From contig NZ_JAQVKP010000002.1 in assembly GCF_028694605.1 (NCBI RefSeq), forward strand, positions 1 to 64,000: a stretch of 64,000 bases of DNA, read 5' to 3'. The stretch comes from Sulfurimonas sp. Lineage in GTDB: Bacteria > Campylobacterota > Campylobacteria > Campylobacterales > Sulfurimonadaceae. The first letter of the stretch is position 1; every line of letters starts with the position of its first letter. The notes below the pieces were generated by a model. It was not told where the DNA came from. It saw only the letters and a program-made list of their open reading frames with translations, and ran no database searches. Both the position numbers and the translations under genes were made by a program. This document shows positions 15,720-24,299 of this stretch, piece by piece.

Positions 15720-17527
15720 GAAGATTTTTAGTAAAATTTTTTATACTTTTGATGTTTATCTCAGGCATGGCTCAGTTCAAACTCTTTGACATTTCATGGG
15801 AGATTTTTAGAGTTGTGCAGCCGCTGCACATAGCCTTCTCGCTTCTTGTCATGCTCTTTTTTATGAACTCTTTTATCTATAAACATATCCGCAGATACTA
15901 TTTTGTAAAAAAAACAAACAGTATGGATGGCTGGATGCTTTTAATCTCTTTTGTTCTTGTCACTCTTAGCGGAGTGTATCTGCTGCTCGTGGGCAATCGT
16001 GGCGGAGATGCCTTGGGAGCAGTCTTATTTAACATCCACCTCTTTGGTTCGTTTGTTTTGATGCTCTTTTTCCTATGGCATATAACAGCGCCTATGAAGC
16101 AAAGCAGAGAGCCGTTGGCACTTCTGGCAGCTATTCTTCTCTTCTACCCGACTATCTCACAAAGCAAGATAACAAACCTCTCCAACCTTGAGATAACCAA
16201 AAATGGTACAAAAAGCTATCACAGCGAGGATTGGACAAGTTCTGCAAAATGCAAATCATGCCATAGCGAGATATTTGAGCAGTGGAGCAACTCTAACCAC
16301 AAGCACATAGCAGGCTCAAACCCTTACTATATGGTTATGGAGACACTAGCAGGTGAGGTTGAGGGAGAGAAGTTTAGGGAGTGGTGTATGAGCTGCCATA
16401 ACCCAAGCGCACTCTCGGTTGGGTTTGGCAAAAGCACCCATGCTATGGATGGTAACTTTGTAAGTAATGAACATTTTGAAAAAGGGGCAAAAACGCTTCT
16501 GAAAGATTTTAAAGAACATGGAAATTTTAGACTCGAAGAGGGTGTTTCTTGTATAACCTGTCATCAGATAAGCGATGCGACTTCAAAGGGAAATGCTTCA
16601 TATAAACTATTGCTTGATAGAAAAAAATATGCTTTTGAAGATAGCAAATTTACCATGCCGCATCTATTTAGCGAAAAACTTATAAATGCAAACCCGAGTG
16701 TTCATAAAGAGAGCTACTCAAAAGAGTTGTATAAAGATAGCAAATATTGTGCATCTTGTCATGACGAGTCACATCCAAAAAACGGTATAAAGATAGTTTC
16801 GACTTATGAAGAGTGGGAAAAATCGCCTTTTAATAATCCAAATGACAAAACAAAGCATAAAAGTTGTATAGACTGCCATATGACAAATCTAAGTGAGGGT
16901 AAATTTGCACCACTAAAGGGAACTTCAACAGACGGCGGAACTCTGAAAAAAGATGTGAAAGTTCACTATTTTGCAGGTTCAAACCACTTTTTGGCAGGAC
17001 TTAGAGATAAAAAAAATGAAGAGCAGACCGTTCAACTGCTAAAGAGTTCCGCCCAGCTTGATGTGGCTATAAAAGGTAAAAATTTAGAGGTAGGCGTAAA
17101 AAATATCGGTGCAGGGCATCATCTACCAACCGGTGTAGCCGACTTTAGAGAGCTATGGCTTGATGTTGAAGTAAAAGATAAAGATGGCAAACTCATTGTC
17201 TCAAGCGGCAAACTAAAGAGTGATGGAAATATAGAAGATAAAAGCAGGCTTTTTCAAAAGGTTTTCGGCGATGAAAATGGCAAGCCTGTCGGACTTCTTT
17301 TTTGGAAGTATAAAACGCTTCTAAGCGATACAAGAATCCCATCAGGAGAGAGAAGAGTAGAGAGCTTTGAACTACCAAAAGATGCTATCTACCCTCTAAA
17401 AGTAAGCGTAAAGCTAAATTTTAGGATATATCCGCAATGGGTAAGTGATAAAGTGAGAAAAGTATTTCCAATCCTTCCAAACCCAAGTATTATAGAGCTT
17501 CAAAGGTTAGAAAAAGAGTTGAAATGA
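15716..17527 (+). CDS. membrane-anchored pentahaem cytochrome c
   Basis: A 603-residue protein. The first 150 residues hold about four membrane helices with histidines in positions that could bind b-type haem (VQPLHIAFSLL, FNIHLFGSF, FFLWHIT). A periplasmic domain then carries five CxxCH haem sites at Cys179, 224, 279, 345 and 384, with the layout of the cytochrome c554 family (EQWSNSNHKHI, WCMSCH, GVSCITCHQI). The C-terminal 200 residues are beta-rich and haem-free. I infer that it passes electrons between the quinone pool and the peroxidase encoded just upstream. The exact reaction is unknown. The ATG overlaps the peroxidase stop by four bases. Confidence 0.75.
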   Translation: MRRFLVKFFILLMFISGMAQFKLFDISWEIFRVVQPLHIAFSLLVMLFFMNSFIYKHIRRYYFVKKTNSMDGWMLLISFVLVTLSGVYLLLVGNRGGDALGAVLFNIHLFGSFVLMLFFLWHITAPMKQSREPLALLAAILLFYPTISQSKITNLSNLEITKNGTKSYHSEDWTSSAKCKSCHSEIFEQWSNSNHKHIAGSNPYYMVMETLAGEVEGEKFREWCMSCHNPSALSVGFGKSTHAMDGNFVSNEHFEKGAKTLLKDFKEHGNFRLEEGVSCITCHQISDATSKGNASYKLLLDRKKYAFEDSKFTMPHLFSEKLINANPSVHKESYSKELYKDSKYCASCHDESHPKNGIKIVSTYEEWEKSPFNNPNDKTKHKSCIDCHMTNLSEGKFAPLKGTSTDGGTLKKDVKVHYFAGSNHFLAGLRDKKNEEQTVQLLKSSAQLDVAIKGKNLEVGVKNIGAGHHLPTGVADFRELWLDVEVKDKDGKLIVSSGKLKSDGNIEDKSRLFQKVFGDENGKPVGLLFWKYKTLLSDTRIPSGERRVESFELPKDAIYPLKVSVKLNFRIYPQWVSDKVRKVFPILPNPSIIELQRLEKELK

Positions 17528-17825
17528 AAATTTTATGGATACTGATTTTTAGCAGCTCTCTCATTTTTGGTGAACATATAAGACGGCTAGAGTTTTTAGA
17601 GGTGCCCTTAAGTAAAATGGTATTTATGTTATCGGTTTGAAAAACTCAGTTATTTCTACATCAAAAAGCTTTGAGAGTTTAAAAAGATGTAGCAAGTTAA
17701 AGTATTTCCGCGGATGTGCAAAGTCTGTTACTTGTAAAAGTCAAGACGACTCTGAGCTAAGAGTTTGTGTACTAGAAGATTGTATAAGGGCACTAGGCTC
17801 TGCTACAGATGAAGGTAGATATTAA
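17524..17825 (+). pseudogene. broken gene for a secreted protein
   Basis: An ATG at 17524, overlapping the stop of the cytochrome gene, starts a good signal peptide (KILWILIFSSSLIFGEHI) but the frame stops at 17637 after 37 residues. A second frame, open from about 17623 to TAA 17825, reads NGIYVIGLKNSVISTSKSF and then a cysteine-rich end (KRCSKLKYFRGCAKSVTC...LRVCVLEDC). The two parts look like the head and tail of one secreted protein joined by a deletion or frameshift. I do not recognise the family. A real 62-residue product from TTG 17637 is possible but less likely. Confidence 0.5.
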
Positions 17826-17827
17826 CT

Positions 17828-18439
17828 CTATCCAAGTCGTGGTAAATGCCACTCTTTTTTATACGCTACAAGTCTTAAAATTATGCTAAAGAGTGCTATG
17901 GCGACTATGCTAAGCTCGTTTATAGCTCCAAAAATATTAAGAACTCCAAGTGAGAGTGCGGCTATAATCGCTATTGAGCCGTAAAAATCACTAATTAAAA
18001 CGGCGGGTACTTGATTTATCATTATATCTCTAGCAACGCCTCCTCCTACCGCTGTTATAAAGCTAAGAATGATAATGCCAAAAAAGTTATAGTCGGCATT
18101 GATAGCCATAAGTGCGCCCGTGATGCTAAATGCGACAAGCCCTATGGTGTCGCTTACTACAAATATCCATCCTCGCTCGATAGAGTCTTTTTTGTAGAGT
18201 CTGAGGGCAAAAATCAAAAAGATGGTAAGTGTTAGCGTGAGGGCCGGATGCAGAGCGGTAAATGAAAAGGGCGGAGTGCTTAGGATAGCATCTCGTACGA
18301 TACCGCCACCTAAGGCGGTAAGCGTAGAGGCTATCAAAATGCCTAAAATATCAAGCTTGTTTTTGATGGCAACCAAAAAACCGCTTATCGTAAAAGCGGT
18401 TATACCTATGATTTCGGCGAAGATAAAGTACTCAGGCAT
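17828..18439 (-). CDS. TRIC-type channel / UPF0126 membrane protein
   Basis: A 203-residue integral membrane protein of the UPF0126 (YicG/YadS) family, the bacterial relatives of trimeric intracellular cation channels. It consists of two repeats of three helices plus a final helix. The repeats show the conserved glycine-rich motif twice: ALGGGIVRDAILSTPPF and AVGGGVARDIMINQVPAVL. Ion selectivity in bacteria is not settled. The gene ends at the TAA of the broken gene with only two bases between, so the two transcripts converge without room for a terminator. It is preceded on the minus strand by the carbonic anhydrase-like gene, with no gap. Confidence 0.88.
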   Translation of the reverse strand: MPEYFIFAEIIGITAFTISGFLVAIKNKLDILGILIASTLTALGGGIVRDAILSTPPFSFTALHPALTLTLTIFLIFALRLYKKDSIERGWIFVVSDTIGLVAFSITGALMAINADYNFFGIIILSFITAVGGGVARDIMINQVPAVLISDFYGSIAIIAALSLGVLNIFGAINELSIVAIALFSIILRLVAYKKEWHLPRLG

Positions 18440-18967
18440 CTAGTTTTGGTAGTGGGATTTGAACTCTACGTAGCGTGAAGCGGAAGCATACAGTTCTTTG
18501 ACCTCTTCATCGGTGAGTTCTCTCATAACCTTTGCAGGGCTGCCCATGATAAGCGAACGAGGCGGAAAGACTTTGTTTTTGGTTACAAGCGCACCTGCCC
18601 CCACAATTGACTCTTTTCCTATTACAGCACCGTCAAGTATAGTCGCACTCATACCGATTAGACACGCGTCTTCGATTGTGCATCCATGAAGCATAACACG
18701 GTGACCGATGGTTACGTCACTGCCGATGATAGTCGGATGTCCGTCGCTTCTGTCTGCTTTTTTGTGGTGTGTGACATGTACCATGCTCAAATCTTGTATG
18801 CTAACTCTGTCACCGATTGAGATGTAGTGAACATCGCCTCGCACAACAGTTCCAAACCAGATGGAGCAATCCTTGCCGCATGTGACATCGCCTATGACAT
18901 CGGCAGACGGTGCTATCCATGTATTTTTGCCGATTTTTGGCTCCATATTTTTAAAACTATACAGCAC
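18440..18967 (-). CDS. gamma carbonic anhydrase-family protein
   Basis: A 175-residue left-handed beta-helix protein of hexapeptide repeats. Typical features are IAPSADVIGDVTCGKDCSIWFGTVVRGDVHYISIGDRVSIQDLSMVHV with Arg and His of the metal site, then TIGHRVMLHGC and GMSATILDGAVIG. Members of this YrdA/CaiE-like family bind zinc or iron; carbonic anhydrase activity is not shown for most. The frame extends upstream to 19009, but GTG 18967 with GAGGAG seven bases before it is the likely start. This overlaps the ppk stop by 11 bases and gives the family-like N-terminus. Confidence 0.85.
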   Translation of the reverse strand: MLYSFKNMEPKIGKNTWIAPSADVIGDVTCGKDCSIWFGTVVRGDVHYISIGDRVSIQDLSMVHVTHHKKADRSDGHPTIIGSDVTIGHRVMLHGCTIEDACLIGMSATILDGAVIGKESIVGAGALVTKNKVFPPRSLIMGSPAKVMRELTDEEVKELYASASRYVEFKSHYQN

Positions 18968-21068
18968 TGTTGTTCTCCTCGCTAAATATATTTGACATAA
19001 TCTGCTCAACCGTGCCCATGCTCTCTTTGGCAGAGGCTTTAGAGACTTTGTTTACATAGTCTTCCAAGAGCAGATGGTTGTTGATGGTTCTGGTGTCATC
19101 ATGTTTTACTTTGATGTAGGAGCCGTCGCTTTGGAGTTCGTGTGCCAAAGAGTTGTCTGCACATTGGAGTTTGAGGATTTGCACTATCTTTGCTTTTGCT
19201 TTTGGGTCTTTGATAGTGGTAAGAAGCTCTATGCGTCTTGTCAAGTTTCTTGGCATCCAATCCGCACTTGAGATGTAAACCCCTGCTTCATCATTTTTAA
19301 AGTAAAAAGCTCTTGCGTGTTCTAGGTATTTTCCAAGAATGGAGATAACTCTTATGTTCTCGCTTACTCCCTCGATTCCCGGTTTGAGGCAGCAGATACC
19401 GCGTACTATAAGGTCTATCTTGACTCCCGCCTGACTTGCTTTGTAGAGCGCACGGATAACATCTTCATCCACAAGAGAGTTGAGTTTTGCGATGATGCGT
19501 CCATCGCTCTTTTTGCGTGCTTCGTTTTGTATAAGCGATAAAATCTTTGGTTTTATCTGTGATGGAGACATATAGAGTTCGTTGAGTTTGCCCTTTTTGC
19601 TAAAACCTGTCAAAAAGTGGAAAAATCTGGTCATATCATTTGTTATCTCGTCTTTTGAAGTGAGGTAGCTCATATCGGTATAGACCTTGGAAGTAGAAGG
19701 GTTGTAGTTGCCTGTTCCAAGGTGTGCATACTGTTTGAGTTTGCCATTTTTCTTTTTTGTAATCAAGGTTGCTTTTGCATGGACTTTAAAGCCTTTGATA
19801 CCGTAGATAACATGCGCACCCGCCTTTTCAAGTGCTTTTGCCCAGATAAGGTTGTTCTCTTCGTCAAATCTAGCTTTTAGCTCAACCATAACCGTGACTT
19901 GGATGCCGGCTTCACTTGCTCCCATAAGCGCTTTTACGATTGGCGAATCTTTGCCTGAGCGGTATAGTGTCATCTTAATTGAGACGACATCAGGGTCTTT
20001 TGCGGCGGTTTGTATAAGCATAACAACCGGATCAAAACTCTCATAAGGATGAAAGAGCAGAATATCTTGCTTCTCTAGCGTAGCAAAGATATTTTCACTA
20101 TGATCAAGAGGCGGTAATGTTTTTGTTTTAAAAGGCTCCAAAAGAAGATGCGCAAAACGTTTATTTGAGACAATTTGCCAAAGGCTTGAGAGATTTAAAA
20201 ATGTGTGAAAACGGAAGATATCATCCTTATAAACATTGGTATGGCGGTTAAAAAAGTTGACTATCTCCTCATCCCCGTCACTTCCGACTTCAAGGCGCAC
20301 CATCGCTCCTTTGCGTCTTAGTTTTAGCCCTTCTTCCAAAATCTCCAAAAAGTCATCTGCTTCTTCCTCTTCTATCTCGATATCTGCATTTCTTGTTACT
20401 CTAAAAGATGCAAATTTTATAAGAGAATATCCGGGGAAAAGGTCTTCTACGTGCTCTGCAACAATGCTCTCAATGGGAACATAGATGTCATTTTCAAGCT
20501 CTACAAATCTCTCCAAAACACGAGGAATACGGATAATTCCAAATCTTTCCACGGATGCATTATCGCTATCTCTTAGTTTAACTATAAGTCCAAAACTAAG
20601 GTTGTTGAGGTGTGGAAAAGGGTGTGTCGCGTCCACGGCGATGGGGATGATAACCGGATAGATGTTTTCATTGAAGTATCTGTTTAGGTAGTGCTTTTGA
20701 CCCTGAGAGAGTTCATGGTAATCTTTTACCTTTATCCCCTCGTGTTCGAGTTTTTTGAGAATGCCAACCAAGCAGTGCTCCGCTACCTGCTGCTCTTGAT
20801 GCAGATACTCTCTTATCTCTCGAAGCTGTTGCAGAGGCGTAAGTTTATCTGCACTTGAAACTACGATACCCGCGGCAAAAAGTTTTTTGAGTCCTGCGAT
20901 TCTTATCATATAAAATTCATCTAAGTTTGTTCCGTAAATCGCTAAAAACTTTAGTCTCTCCAAAAGCGGAAGAGACTCATCAAGAGCCTGTTTTAGAACC
21001 CTTGTGTTGAACTGCAGCCATGAGGTCTCACGGTTGTTGTAAAGGTCTGGATTTTTGAGATTGAGCAT
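18957..21068 (-). CDS. ppk: polyphosphate kinase 1
   Basis: A 703-residue enzyme that makes polyphosphate from ATP reversibly. The N-terminal domain (NRETSWLQFNTRVLKQALDE) is followed by the head domain and two phospholipase D-like halves. The phospho-accepting His lies in GIKGFKVHAKATLI, and YAHLGTGNYN, SADWMPRNLTRRIELL and PLLERLKFLAIYGTNLDEFYMIR are all typical. The length is standard for PPK1. It heads the minus-strand group ppk - carbonic anhydrase-like - TRIC. The 66-base gap to lnt contains no obvious regulatory element. Confidence 0.97.
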   Translation of the reverse strand: MLNLKNPDLYNNRETSWLQFNTRVLKQALDESLPLLERLKFLAIYGTNLDEFYMIRIAGLKKLFAAGIVVSSADKLTPLQQLREIREYLHQEQQVAEHCLVGILKKLEHEGIKVKDYHELSQGQKHYLNRYFNENIYPVIIPIAVDATHPFPHLNNLSFGLIVKLRDSDNASVERFGIIRIPRVLERFVELENDIYVPIESIVAEHVEDLFPGYSLIKFASFRVTRNADIEIEEEEADDFLEILEEGLKLRRKGAMVRLEVGSDGDEEIVNFFNRHTNVYKDDIFRFHTFLNLSSLWQIVSNKRFAHLLLEPFKTKTLPPLDHSENIFATLEKQDILLFHPYESFDPVVMLIQTAAKDPDVVSIKMTLYRSGKDSPIVKALMGASEAGIQVTVMVELKARFDEENNLIWAKALEKAGAHVIYGIKGFKVHAKATLITKKKNGKLKQYAHLGTGNYNPSTSKVYTDMSYLTSKDEITNDMTRFFHFLTGFSKKGKLNELYMSPSQIKPKILSLIQNEARKKSDGRIIAKLNSLVDEDVIRALYKASQAGVKIDLIVRGICCLKPGIEGVSENIRVISILGKYLEHARAFYFKNDEAGVYISSADWMPRNLTRRIELLTTIKDPKAKAKIVQILKLQCADNSLAHELQSDGSYIKVKHDDTRTINNHLLLEDYVNKVSKASAKESMGTVEQIMSNIFSEENNSAV

Positions 21069-21134
21069 AAAAACTCCGAATAATTATTTTTGCTTATTAT
21101 AGCAAACAATGGTTACTGTATAGGCACGGCGGTG

Positions 21135-22373
21135 TCATTTCACAACCCCACTCCCCTTCCAGTTTGCGGCATGATAGACCGTTGTGCCGTTTTTTCTGGC
21201 ATAAAAACGAATTAGGAGTTTTTGCAATGTAGGTTCTATGGATGGGTAGAACCATGCGTTGTTGCTTGTGGCTAGGACATACTGAGCGCCGTCTTCGTAA
21301 ATCTCTTTGCAGGTTGCTTCATAACAGATGGCGTTGCGGAACTTTACGCCTTTGATGATGAAATCTGTCGGTTTGTCTGCTGTTTTAAAGTCCGATGCGC
21401 CGCCAAAAAAGAACTCATTGACAAAGCCTTTTGCAAAGGAGGGAAGCGGAATATACTCTCCAAATGGAACTAAAATCATCTTTTTTGCTATCTGGTATTC
21501 ACCATTCTCAAACATATAAGTAACGTTGTAATGCTGCTCATCCTCTCTTAAAAGTGTGCCTGCAACGATGGAGATTTCATGCGAAAGTTCTTGGAGTTTT
21601 ACTAAAACCGTGGGTGCTTTGTTCATATAAAATGGAAATACGGACTCCGGTAAAACAACTATGTCGTAGCCCTCGTCAATCGCCTTGTTAATTTCTCCAA
21701 AAATGAGTTGCAGCGTAGGTTGCAGGCTCTCTTGCTGCCATTTCTTCTCCTGTTTTATATCTGTGGCTATAAGCTTTATCTTAAGCGGCGCATCTTTTTG
21801 CAGAGGCGGAGTGAAACTGAGCGTTAAAAAAAGAAGCGCGAGCGGCGCGTAACGGTAGGATTTTGGGGTATAGGCAACTAAAGAGAGTGAGAGAAGCAAT
21901 AGTGCAAAATCAAGCTTTTGGATGCCAATGTAGCTATCTACAAACAAAATCTCCGGTTGCAGCCAGTTAAAATCCATCGGCTCAAAAAATGAGAGACCAA
22001 AGAGCAAAACGGCACGAAGCCAAATATGTTTTGTAAGTGCCAAGACACCAAAAAAAAGCATATAAATGACGGCAAAGCCAAATGTTACAAGAGGCGTGAG
22101 ATAGCCTACGCCGTTGTACTCAAAACTATAACCTATCCAGTAAAACCATAGAAGCCCTATGAAAAATCCGGCAACCAAAACAGCTCTTTTTGGGATGTAC
22201 AAAAGAAGTGCTATGGCTAAGAGTCCAAAAAGTGTGTTGAGAAATTTGAGTGTGATACCAAAATTTTCAAGATAAAGAAATGCGCTAAAAAGAAGTGCCG
22301 TAGTGATGCCAATCGCCAAATCAAAAGGCTTACCGTCTCTTTTTTCTCTCAATTTGTTTAGCTTTTCAATCAT
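21135..22373 (-). CDS. lnt: apolipoprotein N-acyltransferase
   Basis: This inner-membrane enzyme adds the third acyl chain to bacterial lipoproteins. The 412-residue product has about six or seven N-terminal membrane helices and a nitrilase domain. The catalytic Glu is in VVLPESVFPFYM, the Lys in KKMILVPFGEYIPLP, and the Cys in RNAICYEATCKEIY. It is shorter than E. coli Lnt (512), as is usual in Campylobacterota. The frame opens at TTG 22397, but TATAAT on the minus strand at 22403-22398 sits directly before it, so a transcript would start downstream of that TTG. ATG 22373 with AAGAG upstream is the better start. Confidence 0.88.
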   Translation of the reverse strand: MIEKLNKLREKRDGKPFDLAIGITTALLFSAFLYLENFGITLKFLNTLFGLLAIALLLYIPKRAVLVAGFFIGLLWFYWIGYSFEYNGVGYLTPLVTFGFAVIYMLFFGVLALTKHIWLRAVLLFGLSFFEPMDFNWLQPEILFVDSYIGIQKLDFALLLLSLSLVAYTPKSYRYAPLALLFLTLSFTPPLQKDAPLKIKLIATDIKQEKKWQQESLQPTLQLIFGEINKAIDEGYDIVVLPESVFPFYMNKAPTVLVKLQELSHEISIVAGTLLREDEQHYNVTYMFENGEYQIAKKMILVPFGEYIPLPSFAKGFVNEFFFGGASDFKTADKPTDFIIKGVKFRNAICYEATCKEIYEDGAQYVLATSNNAWFYPSIEPTLQKLLIRFYARKNGTTVYHAANWKGSGVVK

Positions 22374-22397
22374 CTCATTGCTCTTTTTTTTGGTCAA

Positions 22398-22403
22398 ATT
22401 ATA
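22398..22403 (-). promoter_or_regulatory. -10 element of lnt
   Basis: TGATATAAT on the minus strand is an extended -10. The predicted transcription start is near 22391, giving a leader of about 18 bases before ATG 22373. Confidence 0.55.
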
Positions 22404-22436
22404 TCACTCTTCAGTCTTTTGTTACTCTATTTTTTG

Positions 22437-22442
22437 TATAAT
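22437..22442 (+). promoter_or_regulatory. -10 element of the yajC-secD-secF operon
   Basis: TTTTTGTATAAT is followed directly by CGCCGCA. It lies 34 bases before the yajC ATG. A near-identical block (TTTTGTATAATCTCCGCA) precedes the gene at 25374. Confidence 0.6.
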
Positions 22443-22475
22443 CGCCGCATTTTAAATTTAAGGAAACCCAGATTC

Positions 22476-22742
22476 ATGGAAATATTAGGTCAATTATTAC
22501 CGTTTGTATTTTTAATTGCAATTATGTACTTTGTGATTATCCGCCCGCAGCAAAAAGAAGCAAAAACACGTCAAGAGATGATTATGGCACTTAAAAAAGG
22601 CGACAGAGTGATTACGGCAGGCGGGTTAATCGTTGTTGTTTATAAAGTTGAAGAGCAGTTCTTAAGCGTAAAAATCAATGAAGAAGTAGTTGTAAAGATA
22701 ACAAAAGATTCTGTTATCAGAAAGTACGAGGATGAAGTTTAA
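22476..22742 (+). CDS. yajC: preprotein translocase subunit YajC
   Basis: An 88-residue inner-membrane accessory subunit of the Sec translocon. A single membrane helix (LPFVFLIAIMYFVIIRP) is followed by the YajC motif RPQQKEAKTRQEMIMALKKGDRVITAGGL and a small cytoplasmic domain. The longest frame starts at TTG 22419, upstream of the promoter; ATG 22476 with AAGGA is correct. The stop overlaps the secD start by 11 bases. Confidence 0.96.
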   Translation: MEILGQLLPFVFLIAIMYFVIIRPQQKEAKTRQEMIMALKKGDRVITAGGLIVVVYKVEEQFLSVKINEEVVVKITKDSVIRKYEDEV

Positions 22743-24297
22743 TTACCGCATAGTCGTCTTTGCCGCAGCGATTTTTTTTGGTCTCTTCTTTTCTGCTCCC
22801 TCACTTCTTCAAACGCAGGATGGCAAAAAGATAGCGCTCGGTCTTGACCTTCAAGGTGGACTTCATATGCTCCTTGGTGTCAAAACCGAGGAAGCCGTCA
22901 AATCACGTATCAAATCCATTGCCGCAAGTATCAAATACTTTACCGAGAAAAAAGATATTCTTGTTGACGGGCTATCGTTTGATGAAAATGGCATTTCATT
23001 TACGCTTTTAGATAAAGACGATGTAAAAACGCTTAAGTCTTTTTTGCATGAGATACAAGGTGCCGTAGTTGTTGTTGTGGGAGAAAATATCTCCTTGTCC
23101 CTTACAAATGAAGAGATAGCAAGAACCAAAGAACAGGCGATTTCTCAAGCAATTGAGACCATCCGTAACAGACTTGACCAATTTGGTTTGGCTGAGCCTA
23201 TCGTGGCACGTCAGGGAGAAGAGAAGATTCTTGTGCAGCTTGCGGGTATAAAAACTGCTGAAGATGAACAAAGAGCAAGAGAACTTATCTCACGTGCTGC
23301 AAAGCTTGAGCTTATGGCTGTGGATGAAGATCGAGCGGCACGTGTTGGCAATATGAGTGCGAGTGATGCCGCTGCTTACGGTGATGTGATACTAGAAGAT
23401 GTCGCAAACCCAAGCATTAAGCACCTTGTACGTGAGATTCCAGTTCTTGATGGCGGGATGCTGACCGATGCAAGTGTCGGTTTTGACCAAAACAACCGCC
23501 CTCTTATCACCTTTAAGCTTAACGCTGAGGGTGCGCAGATATTTGGCGACTTTACAGCAAAGAGCGTAGGCAAACGTTTGGCTGTCGTGCTTGATGGCAA
23601 AGTCTATTCTGCTCCTGTTATCAATGAGCGTATCGGCGGCGGAAGCGGACAAATCTCCGGAAACTACACTGTTTTAGAGGCGAAAGATTTGGCGATTGCA
23701 CTTCGTTCAGGTTCTCTTATGGCACCTATCTACGTTATGGAAAAGCGCTCTGTCGGTCCTAGCTTGGGGGCCGATAGTATCAAGGCAAGTATGATTGCGC
23801 TTTTGGGCGGTTTTGGACTTGTCGTTGTTTTTATGGTTGTTTACTACAGAGCGGCAGGAGTTATAGCAAACATAGCTCTTTTTGCAAATATCTTGCTGAT
23901 TATCGCGGTTATGAGTCTCTTTGGTGCTACGCTCACACTTCCGGGTATGGCGGGGATTGTTCTTACTATAGGTATGGCGGTGGATGCGAATGTTATCATC
24001 TCTGAGCGAATCCGTGAGCTATTGCGTCATGGCGTCTCAATGCATAAAGCCATAGAAGATGGGTACTCAAATGCAATGCGTGCGATTTTGGATGCAAACA
24101 TTACCACGCTTATCGCTGCCGTTGTGCTTTATGCTTATGGTACGGGAGCTATCAAAGGATTTGCCATCACTATCAGTATCGGGATTTTAGCTTCCATGCT
24201 TACGGCGATTTTGGGAACACACGGGATTTACCAGATGCTTGAAGAGAAGATGAAAAAGAGCAAAAATAACCTTTTATGGTTTGGGATAAAGGGGTAA
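22732..24297 (+). CDS. secD: protein translocase subunit SecD
   Basis: With SecF this subunit uses the proton gradient to pull exported proteins across the inner membrane. The 521-residue product has an N-terminal helix, the GLDLQGGLHMLLGV motif, a large periplasmic domain, and five or six C-terminal helices. These carry AIALRSGSLMAPI, GPSLGADSIKASM, MAGIVLTIGMAVDANVIISERIREL and ILDANITTLIAA, including the conserved Asp of the proton path (VDANV). Its ATG lies within the end of yajC, so the genes are translationally coupled. Confidence 0.97.
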   Translation: MKFNYRIVVFAAAIFFGLFFSAPSLLQTQDGKKIALGLDLQGGLHMLLGVKTEEAVKSRIKSIAASIKYFTEKKDILVDGLSFDENGISFTLLDKDDVKTLKSFLHEIQGAVVVVVGENISLSLTNEEIARTKEQAISQAIETIRNRLDQFGLAEPIVARQGEEKILVQLAGIKTAEDEQRARELISRAAKLELMAVDEDRAARVGNMSASDAAAYGDVILEDVANPSIKHLVREIPVLDGGMLTDASVGFDQNNRPLITFKLNAEGAQIFGDFTAKSVGKRLAVVLDGKVYSAPVINERIGGGSGQISGNYTVLEAKDLAIALRSGSLMAPIYVMEKRSVGPSLGADSIKASMIALLGGFGLVVVFMVVYYRAAGVIANIALFANILLIIAVMSLFGATLTLPGMAGIVLTIGMAVDANVIISERIRELLRHGVSMHKAIEDGYSNAMRAILDANITTLIAAVVLYAYGTGAIKGFAITISIGILASMLTAILGTHGIYQMLEEKMKKSKNNLLWFGIKG

Positions 24298-24299
24298 TT

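Noticed and set aside
22374-22397. TTG 22397 as the lnt start
   Set aside because: It directly follows the TATAAT -10 on the minus strand, so it would lie upstream of the expected transcript.
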